In this document: piece by piece, positions 20,023-22,333 of the stretch
Layout: each line of letters starts with the position of its first letter
Numbering within the stretch: the first letter of the stretch is position 1
NCBI GenBank assembly: GCA_003427395.1
Contig: BFEA01000632.1
Location: 664,642-686,974 of the forward strand
Direction of reading: 5' to 3'
DNA length: 22,333 nucleotides
Source of the DNA: Chara braunii
Lineage: Eukaryota; Streptophyta; Charophyceae; Charales; Characeae
The notes under the pieces: model-generated
Databases searched by the model: none
Told to the model about the DNA's origin: nothing
The model's input: only the letters and a program-made list of their open reading frames with translations
Position numbers and translations under genes: made by a program

Positions 20023-20740
20023 CGGACTGAGGGAACAATTTGAATTTGTTTGGATCACTACCAGCTCCAGATACATTTAGAACATCGCGCAAAGGAGCAA
20101 GGCGTTACTTCTTCTTTGCACTCCCCTGAATCAGGCAGCATTCTCCCCTCCAGGAGAAAGAAGGATGTTCTGGAATCCGTACTTGGCCTGAAATTTGTGC
20201 TGAATACAGGTGTGCAGTGTATTCGACACAAAACTCTGGCCAGGGGCATTCANAAGCTGCATGTATACTCACCTCTCCGCTGTCTCCCTTCCTTCCTCTC
20301 AGACTGTCACCCCTTGCCACTCTGCAAGCCCACCTATCTGCTCCTATGTGTCAGTTTGCAGGCCTGGATGCCACGATCTTCACCCGAATAGAACGCAGGG
20401 TCATTATTCCTGTTTTTGCTGCAGCTTTCAGTCCAAATACACAGATAATGACCGGGCGTTCTATTCAGTTTGCAGGCATACAAGGGAATGTTGCAGCACG
20501 TGGTCATTATACCTGTATTTGGTGCAACTGTCAGTCTACATACATTGATGATGGCCGGGCACTCTATTCGGGTGAAGACGGGAGCTGCTTACATACCTGC
20601 CTGCCTGCCTGCGGACTCAGTCTGCCGATTGCCTNTCGGTGTGCAGGGCATACACGGCGGCATACGGCGACATATTGCAGCATGGTCATTACACCTGCAT
20701 CTGGTGCAATTCAGTTTATATCAGGGTATCAGCCGCTCGG
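20023..20740. repeat. Diverged repeat region downstream of ARL6
   Basis: GGTCATTAT-CCTG-TTT-G-TGCA blocks recur at 20399, 20502 and 20684, with GGCCGGGC or GACCGGGC and CTATTC after the first two, and TGCAGGCATACA or TGCAGGGCATACA before the last two. A CCTG tetranucleotide run lies near 20596. A plus-strand frame (20217-20894) is open only across these repeats and ambiguous bases and has no family signal. Confidence 0.55.
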
Positions 20741-21277
20741 GGTTCTAATGGCCCCGATACATTCAAGATGTTGGGTCCGTATGAANGTATCTGGTCCACN
20801 CTGNAGTCCAAATACATCTAGAATCTTGAGTAATGAAGTGAGACACACTCTCTCTGTTCTTCAAGTTGGCATCAGCTCAACAACTCGGCAATGAATGGCC
20901 AGGATGAGTAGCGATCCCTCGGTAATGGCCCTGATACATTCAAAATGATGGGTCAGTACGAACGTATCTGGTCCACGGTACAGTCCAAATACATGTAGAA
21001 TCTTGAGTAATGGAGTGAGACCCACTCTCTCTGTTCTTCAAGTTGGCATCAGCTCAACAACTCGGCAATGAATGGCCAGGATGAGTAGCGATCCCTCGGT
21101 AATAGCCCTGATACATTCAAAATGATGGGTCAGTACAAACATATCTGGTCCACGGTACAGTCCAAATACATGTAGAATCTTGAGTAATGGAGTGAGACCC
21201 ACTCTCTCTGTTCTTCAAGTTGGCACCAGCTTAACAACTCAACAATGAATGGTCAGGATGAGTACGAGCGATCCCTC
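20741..21277. repeat. 177-180-bp tandem array, three copies
   Basis: Copies span 20741-20920, 20921-21097 and 21098-21277. Landmarks are TAATGGCCCTGATACATTCA, GTATCTGGTCCACGGTACAG, TCTTGAGTAATGGAGTGAGA, TCTTCAAGTTGGCA and GCGATCCCTC. Copies 2 and 3 are nearly identical; copy 1 is more diverged and holds three Ns at sites where copies 2 and 3 agree. The array ends about 75 bases beyond the ARL6 stop codon, so it may form part of the ARL6 3' UTR or flank. Confidence 0.93.
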
Positions 21278-21351
21278 CAATGCAAGCCTCATCCTCCTTT
21301 TGCCAGCGTGCAGAAAACTCCGATATGGTCAGCCGACGTACTCGACTCTCC

Positions 21352-21763
21352 CTACCTTCTCGACAAAATTTCAGTGAGCCAACTGAGACCATCGTCGAGA
21401 CCCTGTCCGGTCAGTCCGTTGCTCGCGATTATGTTCCNNTGCTTGTCCAAAATCTCGTCCAATCGCAGTGCCTGTGCACATTGCACAGGTGTCAGAGCAT
21501 TGTGAATGTCCATCCTGTTCGCAAAAAAAAAGAATCCGACATTTAGGAAAGTTCTTCTGTTTCATCATCAAATCCATCTCATCCTTAACCACACACATCC
21601 GCAGGTGGTCGCTGCTGTCAATCACAAAGACCACAGCCTGTGTCTCCTCAAAATAATGTTCCCACCAATTTCGGTNTCTCCCNGCGCCAGACATATCAAA
21701 TACATTGAATGTGNCCTTGCTTGTGGGAAACTGATCCACTGTGAAACCCACCGTTGGCGTTAC
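21352..21763 (-). CDS. ARL6: ARL6 (BBS3) small GTPase, terminal coding exon, partial
   Basis: ARL6 is an Arf-like GTPase that, when GTP-bound, recruits the BBSome coat to membranes for protein traffic into and out of cilia. The exon starts after a TTGAGTTCAG acceptor at 21764 and opens with VTPTVGF, the switch I region. It then has FDMSG-x-GR-x-RNWWEHYF, the ARL6-specific form of the G3/switch II motif, AVVFVIDSSDHLRM, then ILFF. After the nine-T run (21523-21531) the homology continues in another frame with ANRMD (the G4 NKxD box, Lys replaced by Arg), ALTPVQCAQAL and DEILDK. It ends with IIASNGLTGQGL (G5) and WLTEILSRR before TAG at 21352. The exon is 412 nt, one more than 137 codons, consistent with a single extra T. 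The N-terminal part with the P-loop is on upstream exons outside the window. Five bases are ambiguous. A recent pseudogene is possible, but a sequence error is simpler. Confidence 0.9.
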
Positions 21764-22233
21764 CTGAACTCAACCATCACAGCACTAGTGAGTGAACGCC
21801 CCCCCCTGGCCCGTAACAACCGGTGCCTCCGTGCAAGAGCGTTCCACCCGACTCGCACAGTTCNCGTTGGCACAAGCTCCGAGGACGTTCCGCAGGGAAC
21901 ACCGTGCACGCTCTCTCNCCCGCGGTGCAGAACCTGTCTCTCCCCCGCGGTGTACGTCTTGGACCACTTCCACTCGNCGGGTACACCTTGCACAACTCCC
22001 CCCTTCTCTTCTGTCCCTCTTCCCTTTATGGTTCCCTGATCCAGCCCAGCGTGGACTTCGNCCCAGTCCCAACCCGTAGGCCTTCGTAGACTAGAGGTAC
22101 AAAACAGGTTTAAGGTCCCAGGCCCAGCGCCAGTGCAGCGGGACCCATATAGGACCCCAACGGCCTGGATTTACTAGTGGGTCAGTTCAAGTGGCCCAGC
22201 TTTTACCAGTGGCCCAGCACTCTTTCTTTCACT
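21764..22233. other. Presumed ARL6 intron or upstream flank
   Basis: No P-loop coding sequence (GxxxxGKT) is readable on the minus strand, so the next ARL6 exon is beyond the window or lost. The sequence is GC-rich, with four Ns. Overlapping open frames on both strands have no motif. CACTGGTAAAAGCTGGGCCAC-like short repeats of TGGCCCAG lie near 22190 and 22211. Confidence 0.5.
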
Positions 22234-22333
22234 GAAAATAATACAGTGGCGTGCACCATACTGATGCCGACCCAGGGAATCCATACCATCACCGAACCTG
22301 AAAAATAATGCAGTGGCTTGCACCATACCGCTG
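22234..22333. repeat. 66-bp tandem repeat, cut by window edge
   Basis: GAAAATAATACAGTGGCGTG at 22234 recurs as GAAAAATAATGCAGTGGCTT at 22300, each followed by GCACCATAC. Only one full unit and the start of a second are visible. Confidence 0.75.

Noticed and set aside
20217-20894. 225-codon plus-strand open frame
   Set aside because: It crosses repeats and five ambiguous bases, competing frames are open too, and no motif is present.

Overview
This is repeat-rich eukaryotic nuclear DNA, not prokaryotic. There are no operons, ribosome-binding sites, tRNA, rRNA or CRISPR arrays that I can see. Most of the window is transposable-element debris and short tandem arrays, with one convincing cellular gene at the right edge: the terminal coding exon of ARL6/BBS3, a ciliary small GTPase, on the minus strand. 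ARL6 implies an organism with cilia or flagella. Two retroelement primer-binding sites match the 3' end of initiator-Met tRNA (TGGTATCAGA...), the usual arrangement in green-plant LTR elements. A flagellate green-lineage genome (for example a charophyte or other green alga) is my tentative inference; I cannot prove it from this sequence.

Layout from left to right: a GA microsatellite (1-96) and AT-rich DNA with three strong palindromes (358-489). Next comes a decayed LINE carrying reverse transcriptase and zinc-binding parts (1162-2960), then a short LTR with a perfect plant-type primer site (3046-3353). A non-autonomous LTR element A lies on the plus strand (3677 to about 6200). After a ~165-bp tandem array (6627-7300) and a dispersed repeat (7852-8106) there is a ~123-bp tandem array with a conserved GGCAGC core (9540-10130), followed at once by eight hairpin units (10381-11064). 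A second copy of the same LTR element, B, lies inverted on the minus strand (about 12460-15271). Then come a 46-bp hairpin array (16381-16612), a broken gag gene on the minus strand (17477-18538), a CT minisatellite (19290-19730), a 96-bp duplication across an ambiguous base, a 178-bp tandem array (20741-21277) and ARL6 (21352-21763).

The most unusual thing here is the array at 10381-11064. A 20-base core is repeated eight times. The bases flanking the core differ from copy to copy, yet in five copies they stay fully complementary across it (6-8 bp) with a one-base bulge at the same place. A second, unrelated array at 16381-16612 also keeps paired arms while the arm sequence varies. These look like structured elements whose fold, not primary sequence, is kept. 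I do not recognise either as a described family. Elements A and B are colinear inverted relatives that contain ~180-bp tandem repeats and no recognisable gag or pol, so they look like a large non-autonomous LTR family. All 15 ambiguous bases fall in the last 2.4 kb, and ARL6 carries a one-base homopolymer insertion there, so sequence quality in that part needs caution.
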